Assembly: GCA_016234115.1 (NCBI GenBank)
Contig: JACRHD010000004.1
Location: forward strand, 1 to 64,000
Source: Nitrospirota bacterium
Lineage (GTDB): Bacteria > Nitrospirota > Thermodesulfovibrionia > UBA6902
DNA length: 64,000 bases
Direction of reading: 5' to 3'
Shown one piece after another: positions 7,943-16,981 of the stretch (positions within the stretch are counted from its first letter, which is position 1; each line of letters opens with the position of its first letter). Both the position numbers and the translations under genes were made by a program. The notes under the pieces are model-generated. The model ran no database searches. It was not told the origin of the DNA and saw only the letters and a program-made list of their open reading frames with translations.

Positions 7943-9052
7943 TCACACATTAAACTTAAAATTAATTATGTCCCCGTCCTGCACAGGATAGGTCTTTCCC
8001 TCAAGCCGCATGAGTCCTTTCTCCTTGGCCTTGTGCATATCTTCTTCCGAGGACACAAAATCCTGATAGTGCACGACCTCCGCGCGGATAAAGCCCCGTT
8101 CTATATCGGAATGTATTTTGCCGGCGGCCTGCTGGGCATTTGTTCCCTTTTTGATTGTCCATGCCCTGACCTCATCCTTGCCGACAGTAAAGAACGGGAC
8201 CAGTCCCAGCGCGTCATACGACACATGACAGAGCTTATGCATTGCCGGTTCATCGATCCCGAGATCGTCGAGGAAGGCCTTTGCCTCATCCGGAGAAAGC
8301 TGCGCGATCTCCATCTCAATCTTCCCGCAGAGGGCCACTACGGGAGGAACGGCGCTCTGTCCGGTCCCTTTAAAATATGACTCTATTTCATTCCTAAGGT
8401 TTCTCACCCTGTCGGAGTTGATGTCGTCCTCTCCGATATTGAGCACGATTATCTCGGGCATAGTTGAAAGGAACTGGTACGGGAGCATGAGCCGCTTTTC
8501 ATCGTCATTGAAATCAAGGTTCCTCAGAGACACTTCTTCTTCAAGGGCGTTTTTGCATTTCAGAAGGAGGTGCCTGTCCGCTTCGTCCTGCTTTTTGCCC
8601 CTTCTGGCCTGCTCCTCTATTTTCTGGAGCCTCTTTTCGACAAGCTCAAGATCGCCCAGGATCAGCTCCGACTCAAACAACCTCACGTCCCTGACAGGGT
8701 CCACGCCTCCAAGCGGATGGGCTATCGATTCATCCTCAAAGGCGCGCGCCACGTGCACAATCGCGACCGCGTCTTTCAACAGGTTGAATACCTTTGTATT
8801 GTGAGATACGTCGCCCTTTGTGACGCCCGCGTAGTCCACGTATTCGACCGTCGCATGGGTGGTCTTCTTGGGCTGGAACACAGCGGTCAGCCTGTCGATG
8901 CGGGTATCGGGGATCTTGACGACGCCGATATGGGGTTCAAGCTCCGGGGTAATTACCGTCGGATATATGGTAGTGGGTATGTTTAACCCGGTAAGGGCAT
9001 TGAAGACCGTTGTCTTGCCTGAATTTGAAAACCCTGTGATTGTCAGTTTCAT
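7943..9052 (-). CDS. ychF: YchF/OLA1-family ATPase (Obg-like)
   Basis: A 369-residue member of the Obg-HflX superfamily that prefers ATP over GTP and associates with ribosomes. The P-loop is GFSNSGKTTVFNAL, a variant of the usual GxPNVGKST. G2/G3 elements (YPTVITPELEPHIGVVKIPDTR, YVDYAGVTKG) are visible, followed by a helical A-domain (about 130-205), the adenine-binding NIGEDD region, and a C-terminal TGS domain ending YPVQDGDIINFKFNV. Length and domain order are typical. It is monocistronic by appearance, between two repeat-filled spacers. Confidence 0.93.
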   Translation of the reverse strand: MKLTITGFSNSGKTTVFNALTGLNIPTTIYPTVITPELEPHIGVVKIPDTRIDRLTAVFQPKKTTHATVEYVDYAGVTKGDVSHNTKVFNLLKDAVAIVHVARAFEDESIAHPLGGVDPVRDVRLFESELILGDLELVEKRLQKIEEQARRGKKQDEADRHLLLKCKNALEEEVSLRNLDFNDDEKRLMLPYQFLSTMPEIIVLNIGEDDINSDRVRNLRNEIESYFKGTGQSAVPPVVALCGKIEMEIAQLSPDEAKAFLDDLGIDEPAMHKLCHVSYDALGLVPFFTVGKDEVRAWTIKKGTNAQQAAGKIHSDIERGFIRAEVVHYQDFVSSEEDMHKAKEKGLMRLEGKTYPVQDGDIINFKFNV

Positions 9053-9067
9053 AGATTAGAAATAAAT

Positions 9068-9134
9068 CCACAGATTACACAGATTAACACAGATTTTTCT
9101 ATATTTCTATTAATAATCTGTGCAATCTGTGGAC
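9068..9134. repeat. CACAGATT-unit palindrome between hemL and ychF
   Basis: Left arm TCCACAGATTACACAGATT plus another unit (9068-9097); right arm AATCTGTGCAATCTGTGGA (9115-9133). It fills the spacer between the ychF start and the hemL stop. The same unit forms the inner arms of the 177-bp twins at 52.9 and 58.2 kb. Confidence 0.85.
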
Positions 9135-9140
9135 GAGATT

Positions 9141-10436
9141 TTATTTTATCTCCTTAAATGTCTCATACGCCGCGCGGGCGGTTTTATTTATGTCCGCGCC
9201 TGAATGAGCGAGGGACATGAAGCCGGCCTCAAACTGTGAGGGCGCAAGGTTGACGCCGCGGTCGAGCATCCCGCTGAAATACTTTGCGAACACCGCCGTA
9301 TCAGAGCTCTTCGCGTCGGTGAAGTTATAAATTTCCTTATCGGTGAAGTAGGTACAGAACATGGTCCCGGCCCTGTAGAACTTTGTCTTTATGCCTGCCC
9401 GCCTTGCCGCGTCTTTCAATGCCTCTTCCAGCGCAGCCGACTTGGCCATCAGTTGCTTATACGTCTCCGGCCTTGAAAGTATCCTGAGTGTCTCGATCCC
9501 CGCGGTCATTGCCAGAGGATTTCCCGAAAGCGTCCCGGCCTGATAAACCGGCCCTTCGGGAGAGACCATTTTCATGATATCGCTTCTGCCTCCATAGGCC
9601 CCGACAGGCAGGCCGCCGCCGATTACCTTTCCAAGACAGGTCATGTCGGGTTTTATCCTGAAGGCCTTCTGGGCCCCTCCGAAGGACACCCTGAAACCTG
9701 TCATGACCTCGTCAAAGATCAGGACTATATCATGTTTCGTCGTTAACTTCCTTATCCCTTCGAGATAGCCGGGACGCGGGAGGATGCAGCCGCTGTTGCC
9801 CACAACCGGTTCGATTATCACACAGGCGATGTGTTTGCCGTCTTTCTCGACAATCCTCTTAAATGCGGCCAGATCATTATAGGGAAGAGTGATTGTGTTT
9901 TTCGCATAATCCCTGGGGACCCCCGGACTGTCCGGCACGCCGAATGTGGCGGCGCCTGAACCCGCCTTCACCAGCAGTCCGTCCGCGTGACCGTGATAGC
10001 AGCCCTCGAATTTTATGACCTTGTCCCTTTTGGTAAAACCCCTTGCGACCCTGATGGCGCTCATGGTCGCCTCTGTCCCTGAGTTGACCATCCTCACGAT
10101 CTCCATGGAGGGATATATCTTGCGGATCATGACGGCAAGCTCTGTCTCCAGCGGTGTCGGCGCGCCGTAGCTCGTGCCCCTTTCACATGCCTTTTGCAAG
10201 GCCTTTATAACAGCCGGATGGGAATGACCGAGGATCATAGGCCCCCATGAAAGGACGTAGTCTATATATCCGTTCCCGTCCACGTCGTAAATCTTCGGGC
10301 CTTTTGCCGACTGGATGAAAATCGGGTTGCCCCCGACGGCCCTGAACGCCCGCACAGGGCTGTTCACCCCGCCCGGTATAATACGTTTTGCTTTCTTAAA
10401 CAAGGCCAGGGATTTAGTATGTTTTAATTTGGACAT
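9141..10436 (-). CDS. hemL: Glutamate-1-semialdehyde 2,1-aminomutase
   Basis: Converts glutamate-1-semialdehyde to 5-aminolevulinate in C5-pathway tetrapyrrole synthesis. The 431-residue protein shows the classic start [21 protein letters not shown], the active-site [16 protein letters not shown], the aminotransferase Asp motif [11 protein letters not shown], the PLP-lysine segment [17 protein letters not shown], and [17 protein letters not shown] placed the start at 10436 because AGGAG lies 6-7 bases upstream; a further upstream in-frame start has no ribosome-binding site. No other heme genes are adjacent. Confidence 0.96.
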   Translation of the reverse strand: MSKLKHTKSLALFKKAKRIIPGGVNSPVRAFRAVGGNPIFIQSAKGPKIYDVDGNGYIDYVLSWGPMILGHSHPAVIKALQKACERGTSYGAPTPLETELAVMIRKIYPSMEIVRMVNSGTEATMSAIRVARGFTKRDKVIKFEGCYHGHADGLLVKAGSGAATFGVPDSPGVPRDYAKNTITLPYNDLAAFKRIVEKDGKHIACVIIEPVVGNSGCILPRPGYLEGIRKLTTKHDIVLIFDEVMTGFRVSFGGAQKAFRIKPDMTCLGKVIGGGLPVGAYGGRSDIMKMVSPEGPVYQAGTLSGNPLAMTAGIETLRILSRPETYKQLMAKSAALEEALKDAARRAGIKTKFYRAGTMFCTYFTDKEIYNFTDAKSSDTAVFAKYFSGMLDRGVNLAPSQFEAGFMSLAHSGADINKTARAAYETFKEIK

Positions 10437-10591
10437 GGCTGACTCCTGTGTTATTAAATTTTCGCAAGGTTTATTTAACAACAATTCCGAAGGACTTGTC
10501 AAAAAAGGCTCATCGCGCAGGAGTGCGGGCTGATCCCAATAAAAACGCCGTCATTGCCGAGGTCTTTATCGGGAATTCAGCCGTTGCTTCG

Positions 10592-11500
10592 CTATTTCTC
10601 TCCAATGATCTTTCTGTAGTTGTTCATCTTCGGCGGGGCGCCTCTTTTTTCATCCGACAGCTTGCAGTCCCTGTAGTCGGGCTTGTCCTTGCGGTTAAGC
10701 GCGATGAGCGCCTTGACCGCGTCGATATTGACCTCATTTCCGAGGGCCATCGCAGTAAGCTCTTCCAGTGCCGACCTGTTGTCATACGGAGCGGGGCGAT
10801 ACGGCCTATGCGAAATCATGGCGTCATAAATATCACAGACGACGACAATCTCCGCGATCGGATTATCGAGGTGTATCCCGGATGGATATCCGGAGCCGTT
10901 CTTCATTTCATGATGGTCCCTGGCTACAAGGGCCGAGATATTATTGGTGTCTCCATAATAATAATTGAGCAATACATGTCCCGAGACCGGGTGCTGCTCC
11001 AGTATGTCAAGTTCACCACTGGTGAGAGGCGTGGCTTTTTGCAGTATTTTCGGGGGGACGCATATCTTGCCGACGTCATGAGAAGGGCTTGATACGGCTT
11101 CATACATGAGGTCGCGATAGTTGTCTATAAGATGTGTGGCAACCAGGGTAGAGAGTGTGAAGACCGTAAGGGTGTGGCGGTACGTATACATGTCATATGA
11201 CTTAAGAAGATTCATTATCTCGAGGACCGGCTGGATGAGGTGGACTTTTTCCATGAGCCTCAGCAGATCGCGATATTCGTCGCCGAGAGAAAAAATCCAT
11301 TGATACGGGGGGTGGCTGATACAATGGAGAAGGTCCCTCCCGATCGATTCATGGTGCATAAGAGAGAAGCTCTTATAGGGCCTTTTCTTATTTGACGCGA
11401 TAATTTCCCTGAGCACGGCGTCCGTCATCTCGGTCCCTGCCGGGGCCAGTATCTGTTTATCGTGCGTGACGATATCGGCTTTGAGTTTATACGGTTTCAT
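10592..11500 (-). CDS. HD-GYP-type domain protein, possible cyclic-di-GMP phosphodiesterase
   Basis: About 302 residues. The N-terminus (to about 90) is a PilZ-like or unknown region starting KPYKLKADIVTHDKQILAPAG. The C-terminal half is an HD-GYP domain: YTYRHTLTVFTLSTLVA, the metal-binding SHDVGKICVPPKIL, and RDHHEMKNGSGYPSG. The last motif has MKNGSGYP where canonical enzymes have xxDGxGYP, so the usual Asp is replaced by Asn and full activity is uncertain. The start could instead be a GTG at 11530; neither site has a strong ribosome-binding site, so I chose the ATG. Confidence 0.82.
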   Translation of the reverse strand: MKPYKLKADIVTHDKQILAPAGTEMTDAVLREIIASNKKRPYKSFSLMHHESIGRDLLHCISHPPYQWIFSLGDEYRDLLRLMEKVHLIQPVLEIMNLLKSYDMYTYRHTLTVFTLSTLVATHLIDNYRDLMYEAVSSPSHDVGKICVPPKILQKATPLTSGELDILEQHPVSGHVLLNYYYGDTNNISALVARDHHEMKNGSGYPSGIHLDNPIAEIVVVCDIYDAMISHRPYRPAPYDNRSALEELTAMALGNEVNIDAVKALIALNRKDKPDYRDCKLSDEKRGAPPKMNNYRKIIGEK

Positions 11501-11626
11501 GGCTCTTGACGTTGTTTGGCCTGAATTCACAGTTTAAGAATAATGTGGGTCAGCTCCTTTCTACAGGAAATGATAATACAAGCAGCCTGAAACATCAATA
11601 TAAATTTTTAATTTTGCTCTCAAAGC

Positions 11627-11635
11627 TGCTAAAAT
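11627..11635 (+). promoter_or_regulatory. Extended -10 abutting the radA start codon
   Basis: TGCTAAAAT is a TGn-TAAAAT extended -10 ending five bases before the radA ATG at 11641. Transcription would begin at or next to the A of ATG, giving a leaderless mRNA; no Shine-Dalgarno sequence is possible. Confidence 0.6.
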
Positions 11636-11640
11636 AGCGC

Positions 11641-12981
11641 ATGCCCCGTCCCAAAATCCTTTATCAATGCCAGGGCTGCGGATACGCCAGCCCGAAATGG
11701 CTCGGGAAGTGCCCTGACTGCGGGGGGTGGAACAGCTTCGTAGAAGAAGAGCGCGTTACGAAACTGAAGAGCCAGAAGACGGCGCAACCCGTTGTCCTTT
11801 CGGAGATTGCGCCTTCAACCGGCACGAGGTTTTCCACGGGCATCAGGGAGTTGGACAGGACCCTCGGCGGCGGGGTCGTAATGGGGTCGGTTGTCCTGAT
11901 CGGCGGAGACCCCGGCATTGGAAAGTCCACGATCATTCTCCAGGCCCTCAGGGGACTTGCGGAGCTGGGCAAGGTCCTCTACGTCTCCGGCGAAGAATCG
12001 CCTGAACAGGTAAAGTTAAGGGCTGAAAGACTTCAGATATCATCCGACAAAATCATTCTCCTTCCGGAGACCTCCCTTGAAGGCATCATCTCGGTGGCCC
12101 GGGAGATCGATCCGCAGGTCATAGTAATAGATTCGATACAGACCATATTCTCCCTTGAGCTTCCTTCCGCTCCGGGCTCTGTCGGGCAGATAAGGGAATG
12201 CGCGACAAAGCTCATGTTCCATGCAAAAAAACACGGTGTTCCTCTATTCATCATCGGGCATGTCACAAAGGAAGGCGCCATAGCCGGGCCCAAGGTGCTC
12301 GAACATATTGTGGACACGGTCCTCTATTTCGAGGGAGACAAAGGCAACCCGTTCAGGATCCTGCGCGCGGTCAAGAACAGGTTCGGCTCCACTAATGAAA
12401 TAGGGGTATTTGAAATGCAGGAATCCGGACTAATGGAAGTAGACAACCCGTCGCAGCTTTTCCTGTCGGAGAGGCCGCTTAATGTGCCGGGCTCCGTAGT
12501 TACCGTGAGCATTGAAGGGACCAGGCCGCTCCTGGTCGAGATCCAGGCGCTCGTGACCGCGTCGAATTTCGGGGTCCCGAGAAGGACCGCCCTCGGCGTC
12601 GATTACAACAGGATAAACCTCCTGATAGCTGTCCTGGACAAGCGCCTCGGCATGCAGCTTGGCGGGATGGACATCTTTGTGAATGTCGTGGGCGGCCTGA
12701 AAATCGAAGAGCCCGCAATCGACATGGGAATAATAGCGGCCATAGCCTCCTCTTTTAAAAATAATACCATTGAGGCCACGACCTTCACCTTCGGAGAAAT
12801 AGGGCTGTCAGGCGAGGTCAGGGGCATCAGCCAGGCCGAGACAAGGATAAAAGAAGCGGTGAAGCTCGGTTTTACAAAAGGCATTGTCCCTGTAAACAAT
12901 GTGCAGACACTTGAGGGACATGACATGGAAATCATAGGTGTCAAAAATGTCGAAGAGGCCGTTGAGATATTATTTTATTAG
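11641..12981 (+). CDS. radA: DNA repair protein RadA (Sms)
   Basis: A branch-migration helicase in homologous recombination, 446 residues. It has the N-terminal four-Cys zinc finger (CQGCGYASPKWLGKCPDC), a RecA-like ATPase core with Walker A GGDPGIGKST and Walker B VIVIDSIQ, the RadA-specific KNRFGSTNEIGVFEM motif, and a C-terminal Lon-protease-like (LonC) domain beginning near residue 285. Length is standard. Its start is preceded by an extended -10 rather than a ribosome-binding site. The next gene begins at its 3' end through repeat-derived sequence. Confidence 0.97.
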   Translation: MPRPKILYQCQGCGYASPKWLGKCPDCGGWNSFVEEERVTKLKSQKTAQPVVLSEIAPSTGTRFSTGIRELDRTLGGGVVMGSVVLIGGDPGIGKSTIILQALRGLAELGKVLYVSGEESPEQVKLRAERLQISSDKIILLPETSLEGIISVAREIDPQVIVIDSIQTIFSLELPSAPGSVGQIRECATKLMFHAKKHGVPLFIIGHVTKEGAIAGPKVLEHIVDTVLYFEGDKGNPFRILRAVKNRFGSTNEIGVFEMQESGLMEVDNPSQLFLSERPLNVPGSVVTVSIEGTRPLLVEIQALVTASNFGVPRRTALGVDYNRINLLIAVLDKRLGMQLGGMDIFVNVVGGLKIEEPAIDMGIIAAIASSFKNNTIEATTFTFGEIGLSGEVRGISQAETRIKEAVKLGFTKGIVPVNNVQTLEGHDMEIIGVKNVEEAVEILFY

Positions 12982-13693
12982 GGTCAAGGGTCCGGGGTCC
13001 GGGGTCAAGGGGGAAATTACTAATCCCTGTCGTTTAATTGCTGCTGTCTGCTTACTGCTTACTGCTTACTGCTTTACAGCTTGCGCCCCCAAAGTCATCA
13101 GCCCTCCGCCGCCCAGGTATGAAGAAGAACTTTCACTCGACGATATCGTCACAAGGGCCGGTAAAGATATTCAGGTATTAAAGGCGGTTGCGGACATTAG
13201 AATTGAAAAAAACGGCGAGCTCATTGAGCAGGTCAATGCCTCTGTGCTGCTTCAACGGCCGGACCGCGTGCATATGAAGATATATAAGTTCGGCATGCTG
13301 ACAGGCGACTTTGTCATGCGGGACGGGGAGCTGCACGGCCTGGAAGGCTGGACAGATACAAAACTCGGCCGGCTGGCAGGGGAAATTTTCCATGCCGTAT
13401 TCTGGTGGGACAACCTTGAAGGGGCGTCCATGTATTCGACGAAGGATGCGTATATCATAACGACCTTGAATCAGGTGATCCATCTGGACAAGGCCACTCT
13501 TTTGCCTGTAATGCAGGACATAAACTCCTCAGGCCATACCGTTCACGTAACATACTCCGGACCCCGGAACTACGAGGGATTCTGGTATCCGTCTAACCTG
13601 ACGGTCTCCACGGATAATTTCGGATTCGGCGTGAAGATAGAGAGATTAATAAAAAATCCTCCACTGAGTGAAGCTGATTTCAGGGTACGGTAG
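12947..13693 (+). CDS. Probable outer-membrane-associated lipoprotein (DUF4292/LolB-like), repeat-derived signal peptide
   Basis: About 248 residues. A lipoprotein signal (RLIAAVCLLLTAYCFTAC) ends in the lipobox FTA-C, followed by a proline-rich linker and a beta-rich domain of the LolA/LolB-like type (VLKAVADIRIEKNGELIEQVNASVLLQRPDRVHMKIY, VMRDGELHGLEGW). The segment encoding the n-region and hydrophobic core is unusual: it is made of GGGTCAA-type heptamers (12981-13011) and TGCTTAC heptamers (13049-13076), i.e. intergenic repeat sequence used as a signal peptide. The start is uncertain: GTG at 12938 or ATG at 12947, both overlapping radA. I cannot name its partner. Confidence 0.75.
   Translation: MSKRPLRYYFIRVKGPGSGVKGEITNPCRLIAAVCLLLTAYCFTACAPKVISPPPPRYEEELSLDDIVTRAGKDIQVLKAVADIRIEKNGELIEQVNASVLLQRPDRVHMKIYKFGMLTGDFVMRDGELHGLEGWTDTKLGRLAGEIFHAVFWWDNLEGASMYSTKDAYIITTLNQVIHLDKATLLPVMQDINSSGHTVHVTYSGPRNYEGFWYPSNLTVSTDNFGFGVKIERLIKNPPLSEADFRVR
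12981..13076. repeat. Two runs of heptamers (GGGTCAA and TGCTTAC) embedded in a coding region
   Basis: GGGTCAA, GGGTCCG, GGGTCCG, GGGTCAA follow each other at 12981-13011, and TGCTTAC occurs three times in a row at about 13049-13070. Both units match intergenic families elsewhere in the window (24163 and 44383 for GGGTCAA; 57610 for TGCTTAC). Confidence 0.8.
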
Positions 13694-13753
13694 TAGCAGG
13701 CGGCGATCAGGATGTTAACGGGCGCACAAAGGGAAGACCGGCTCAGAACAATA

Positions 13754-13830
13754 AGCGATCAGCAATCAGCTTTCAGCAGTCAGCTTAAAAAACAGACCGC
13801 CTTGGCTGATCGCTGAGAGCTGATTGCTGA
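13754..13830. repeat. Heptamer palindrome (AGCAATC units) upstream of the CysC-like gene
   Basis: Left arm AGCGATCAGCAATCAGC and further units (13754-13786); right arm GGCTGATCGCTGAGAGC onward (13804-13830). The element uses the same unit as the one between pstS and pstC at 20631-20708. Confidence 0.85.
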
Positions 13831-13841
13831 TTTATTTCCTG

Positions 13842-13847
13842 TATAAT
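13842..13847 (+). promoter_or_regulatory. -10 hexamer next to the CysC-like start codon
   Basis: A consensus TATAAT sits six bases before the ATG at 13854, implying a leaderless transcript. The preceding palindrome leaves no clear -35. Confidence 0.55.
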
Positions 13848-13853
13848 TATCAC

Positions 13854-14384
13854 ATGCCTTATGTCATATGGATTACGGGACTGCCGGGCAGCGGCAAGAG
13901 CACGGTTGCGTCGGCCTTAAAGGACAAAATCCCCCATGCGGAAATTCTCAGGATGGACGATTTGCGCAGGGTCGTCACGCCTGAACCCACCTATTCGGAG
14001 GAGGAAAGAGAGCATCTTTACAGGTCCCTTGTTTATATGGCAAAGACCCTTTATGAGCTCGGGCACACTGTCATCATAGACGCCACCGGGAACAGGAAAT
14101 CCTGGAGGGAACTGGCAAGGAATTTAGTGCCGGACTTTTTTGAAATTCATCTCAAATGCCCCCTTGAAGTGTGCATGGAACGTGAAAGCTCCAGGACCGA
14201 TACGCACGGAGCGCCGAAAGATATATATAAAAAGGGAAAAGCGGGCGCGCCTGTGCCGGGGATGCAGGTCCCCTACGAGGAAACGGAGAGGCCGGAGCTG
14301 GTAATCGATACTGAAAAGAAAAGTGTCGCGGATGCGGTTGGGAGAATTATGGGACTGACGGAGGCGCGCAAAGGAAAGCCGTAA
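13854..14384 (+). CDS. Adenylylsulfate kinase-like P-loop kinase
   Basis: A 176-residue P-loop kinase of the CysC/APS-kinase type. Walker A is WITGLPGSGKSTVASAL. Other family signs are RMDDLRRVVTPEPTYSEEERE, LYELGHTVIIDATGN, FFEIHLKCPLEVCMER and KDIYKKGKAG. No ATP sulfurylase or sulfate uptake gene is nearby, so the physiological substrate may not be APS; related stand-alone kinases act on other small hydroxyl substrates. The start at 13854 is chosen over an upstream ATG because the protein homology begins there and TATAAT lies six bases upstream. Confidence 0.85.
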   Translation: MPYVIWITGLPGSGKSTVASALKDKIPHAEILRMDDLRRVVTPEPTYSEEEREHLYRSLVYMAKTLYELGHTVIIDATGNRKSWRELARNLVPDFFEIHLKCPLEVCMERESSRTDTHGAPKDIYKKGKAGAPVPGMQVPYEETERPELVIDTEKKSVADAVGRIMGLTEARKGKP

Positions 14385-14387
14385 TTC

Positions 14388-14469
14388 AGTAGCAAGTAGT
14401 TAGTAGTTAAGGGATACACTTCAAGAAGTTTTTCCCCCTTAACTACTAACTACTTGCTACTAACTACTA
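14388..14469. repeat. Heptamer palindrome (TAGTAGT/AGCAAGT units) upstream of phoB
   Basis: Left arm CAGTAGCAAGTAGTTAGTAG with TTAAGG (14388-14412) pairs with CCTTAACTACTAACTACTTG and repeats (14436-14469). The loop is about 24 bp. The phoB -10 element follows immediately. Confidence 0.85.
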
Positions 14470-14477
14470 TGTAATTA

Positions 14478-14486
14478 TGCTAAACT
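14478..14486 (+). promoter_or_regulatory. Extended -10 upstream of phoB
   Basis: TGCTAAACT (TG-C-TAAACT) ends eight bases before the phoB ATG at 14495, which would give a leaderless or near-leaderless mRNA. The same 8-base gap is seen at scpA and pyrE. Confidence 0.55.
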
Positions 14487-14494
14487 TTCGTTAA

Positions 14495-15193
14495 ATGAAG
14501 GCAAGGGTTTTGGTCGTCGATGACGAAAAGGACATCCTCGAGCTCGTCACATATAACCTGAAAAAGGAAGGCTTTCAGACGGAGACTTCCGCAAACGGGG
14601 AAGAGGCCCTCCGCATGGTCCGCAAGGGGCGTTACGACCTTATTGTCCTTGACCTGATGCTTCCGGGCATTCAGGGCATGGAGCTGTGCAGGATCCTGAA
14701 ATCTTCGGAAAATACATCTTCCATCCCCGTCATCATGCTCACCGCAAAGACAGAAGAGTTGGACAAGGTGCTCGGACTGGAGATGGGGGCAGACGATTAC
14801 ATAACCAAGCCCTTCAGCCCAAGGGAATTCATCGCCCGCGTCAGGGCCGTTTTAAGGCGCACTCAGGAAAGGCCGTCGGCCGCAAAGGTAATAATCGGGG
14901 ACCTCGAAATCAACCCCGACACCTATCAGGTGGCAAAACAGGGGAAGGTCATCAGGCTGAGCGCGACCGAGTTCAAACTGCTCCATTACCTTGCGCAGAG
15001 GAAGGGGAAGATCTTCAGCAGGGACATGCTCCTTGACGCCGTATGGAAGGATGAGGCCTTTGTCGAGCCGAGGACAGTAGACGTCCATATAAGGCGGCTC
15101 AGGACGCAGATAGAAGACGACCCGGCGAATCCCGCGTATGTCAAGACAAAGCGGGGCATAGGGTATTATGTCGATGTGGATGTGACATCATGA
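14495..15193 (+). CDS. phoB: Phosphate regulon response regulator PhoB
   Basis: An OmpR/PhoB-family regulator of 232 residues. The receiver domain has Asp9-Asp10, phospho-acceptor Asp53 (VLDLMLPG), the TAK motif and ITKPF. The C-terminal winged helix (about 135-228) includes LSATEFKLLHYLAQRKGKIFSRDMLLDAVW and the recognition segment RTVDVHIRRLR. It overlaps phoR by 4 bp (ATGA). The neighbouring DUF47-pit and pst-phoU genes and the 11-bp Pho-box arrays upstream of pstS and pstC support the assignment to phosphate control. Confidence 0.93.
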   Translation: MKARVLVVDDEKDILELVTYNLKKEGFQTETSANGEEALRMVRKGRYDLIVLDLMLPGIQGMELCRILKSSENTSSIPVIMLTAKTEELDKVLGLEMGADDYITKPFSPREFIARVRAVLRRTQERPSAAKVIIGDLEINPDTYQVAKQGKVIRLSATEFKLLHYLAQRKGKIFSRDMLLDAVWKDEAFVEPRTVDVHIRRLRTQIEDDPANPAYVKTKRGIGYYVDVDVTS

Positions 15194-16926
15194 AACGGAG
15201 GATCTTCAGACGGCTGTTTATATTCTATGCGCTGGTCCTTCTTTTTTCCGTTATTCTTATCGACCTTTATATTACGCGCGTAGTCCGCGGCAATTATATA
15301 GACAGGCTGACGGACAGCCTCTCGGTCCAGGCGGGGCTTATCGCGGAGAGCGCCGTTTTCGACCCCTCAACGACTCTCGATGATTACTGCAAGCGGATGA
15401 AGGAGAAAACAGGGACCCGCGTTACGATAATTGGTCCCGCAGGCAAAGTCCTGGGCGACTCCGACGGGACGTCCGACGGGATGGAAAATCATCTGAACAG
15501 GCCGGAGATACAGGAGGCGCTCATTGAAGACACGGGCTGGGCCATAAGGTACAGCGACTCAGTCAGGTATGAACTGCTTTACAGGGCTTTGAAGGTCATG
15601 AAGGGTGACACCCTGCAGGGTTTCGTGAGGCTTGCTGTTCCACTTGAAGAAATAGATTCCGGCGTCAGCACGCTTAGACTCAGGATAATCGTTGTTGTCA
15701 TTATTTTCTTTCTGTCCGCCGGGATACTGCTGATCTGGCATACCGAGCGGATAAGAAATTATGTCCTCCAGATAATCGATTTTTCGCGGTCGCTGGCACA
15801 GGGCAGGCTCGACAGCAGGCTTTTCCTGAGGGGCGCGGGGGAGTTCAGCGAACTTGCGCAGAACCTCGACGATATGGCCGAAAAACTGAAAATAAACCTG
15901 GACAAGCGGGAAGAAGAGAAAAACCGCCTCGATACAGTGCTGAAAAACATCCCCGACGCCTTACTCCTCATTAACGTTAACGGAGTTATCGAACAGGCCA
16001 ACAGGGCCGCGTCAGAGCTTTTCGGCAGCGGCGATTTATCCGGCCAGCCGTTTATCAAGGTGGTACGTAATCCCGCCTTCTTCACCCTGATCGATGAAGT
16101 CAGGCAGACCCTCGCGCCGGGTTTCTCCGAGCTTGTGTTTGACTATCCCGAGGAGAGACACCTGTCCGTCAAGGTCTCCCCGCTGCACTATAAAGGCAGC
16201 AGACTTTCGGGCTTTGTGGCGGTCTTTCATGACATCACCCAGATGAAGAAGCTCGAACAGATGAGAAAAGACTTCATGGCCAATGTATCTCACGAGATAA
16301 AAACTCCCGTGACCGCGATAAAGGGCTTTGCCGAAACGCTGCTTGACGGGGCGATCTATGATAAAGATAACGCGCTGAAATTTTTAGCCACTATAAAAAA
16401 CCAGAGCGAGCGCCTCAACAGGATTGTGGAAGACCTGCTGACCATATCGAAGATCGAGCTTGGCGTAATCAGGATCGAGAAGACGGAGGTGGATATTTCC
16501 GCTGTTATCGACAGCGCGATGAACGCCCTCGTTGTGCAGGCCGCGGGGAAGGACATCATTCTTAAAAAAGCGATTGACGGGGAAAAAATAACCATACGGG
16601 CCGACAGGGACAAGCTTGAACAGGTCCTTCTCAACCTGATCGACAATGCCATAAAGTTCACCGACGGCGGGAGCATAGCGGTCGGCGTATCACGGGACGG
16701 GCAGGGGCAATACCTTTTCGTAAGAGACACAGGGGCAGGCATTCCGAAGAAGTATATAGCGAGGCTCGGGGAGAGGTTTTTCAGGGTCGATCCGTCGCGC
16801 TCGCGCGAATTGGGCGGCACCGGGCTCGGACTCGCCATTGTAAAGCACCTCGTAAAGGCGCACGGCTTTGAAATGAAGATAGAGAGCGAGGAGGGACGCG
16901 GGACGGAAGTAAGGGTCTATTTTTGA
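15190..16926 (+). CDS. phoR: Phosphate regulon sensor histidine kinase PhoR
   Basis: A 578-residue membrane sensor kinase. Domains in order: transmembrane helix (about 8-28), extracytoplasmic domain (about 30-160), second transmembrane helix (about 163-186), HAMP linker, a PAS domain (about 250-355, VLKNIPDALLLINVNGVIEQAN), HisKA with the phospho-accepting His near residue 368 (NVSHEIKTPVTAIKGFAETL), and HATPase (NLIDNAIKFTDGG, GAGIPKKY, GGTGLGLAIVKHL). The large periplasmic loop and PAS are typical of PhoR outside enterobacteria. It is translationally coupled to phoB and followed by its own-promoter DUF47-pit pair. Confidence 0.93.
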   Translation: MKRRIFRRLFIFYALVLLFSVILIDLYITRVVRGNYIDRLTDSLSVQAGLIAESAVFDPSTTLDDYCKRMKEKTGTRVTIIGPAGKVLGDSDGTSDGMENHLNRPEIQEALIEDTGWAIRYSDSVRYELLYRALKVMKGDTLQGFVRLAVPLEEIDSGVSTLRLRIIVVVIIFFLSAGILLIWHTERIRNYVLQIIDFSRSLAQGRLDSRLFLRGAGEFSELAQNLDDMAEKLKINLDKREEEKNRLDTVLKNIPDALLLINVNGVIEQANRAASELFGSGDLSGQPFIKVVRNPAFFTLIDEVRQTLAPGFSELVFDYPEERHLSVKVSPLHYKGSRLSGFVAVFHDITQMKKLEQMRKDFMANVSHEIKTPVTAIKGFAETLLDGAIYDKDNALKFLATIKNQSERLNRIVEDLLTISKIELGVIRIEKTEVDISAVIDSAMNALVVQAAGKDIILKKAIDGEKITIRADRDKLEQVLLNLIDNAIKFTDGGSIAVGVSRDGQGQYLFVRDTGAGIPKKYIARLGERFFRVDPSRSRELGGTGLGLAIVKHLVKAHGFEMKIESEEGRGTEVRVYF

Positions 16927-16943
16927 CGCGACTTTCCTTCATT

Positions 16944-16970
16944 TGACATCATATGCCCTTTTTTTATAAT
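16944..16970 (+). promoter_or_regulatory. Sigma70-type promoter for the DUF47-pit operon
   Basis: TTGACA (16944-16949) and TATAAT (16965-16970) are both perfect hexamers with a 15-bp spacer, 11 bases before the DUF47 ATG. There is no 11-bp Pho-box array here, unlike at pstS and pstC, which suggests phosphate-independent expression. Confidence 0.65.
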
Positions 16971-16981
16971 CTAACAGGCGC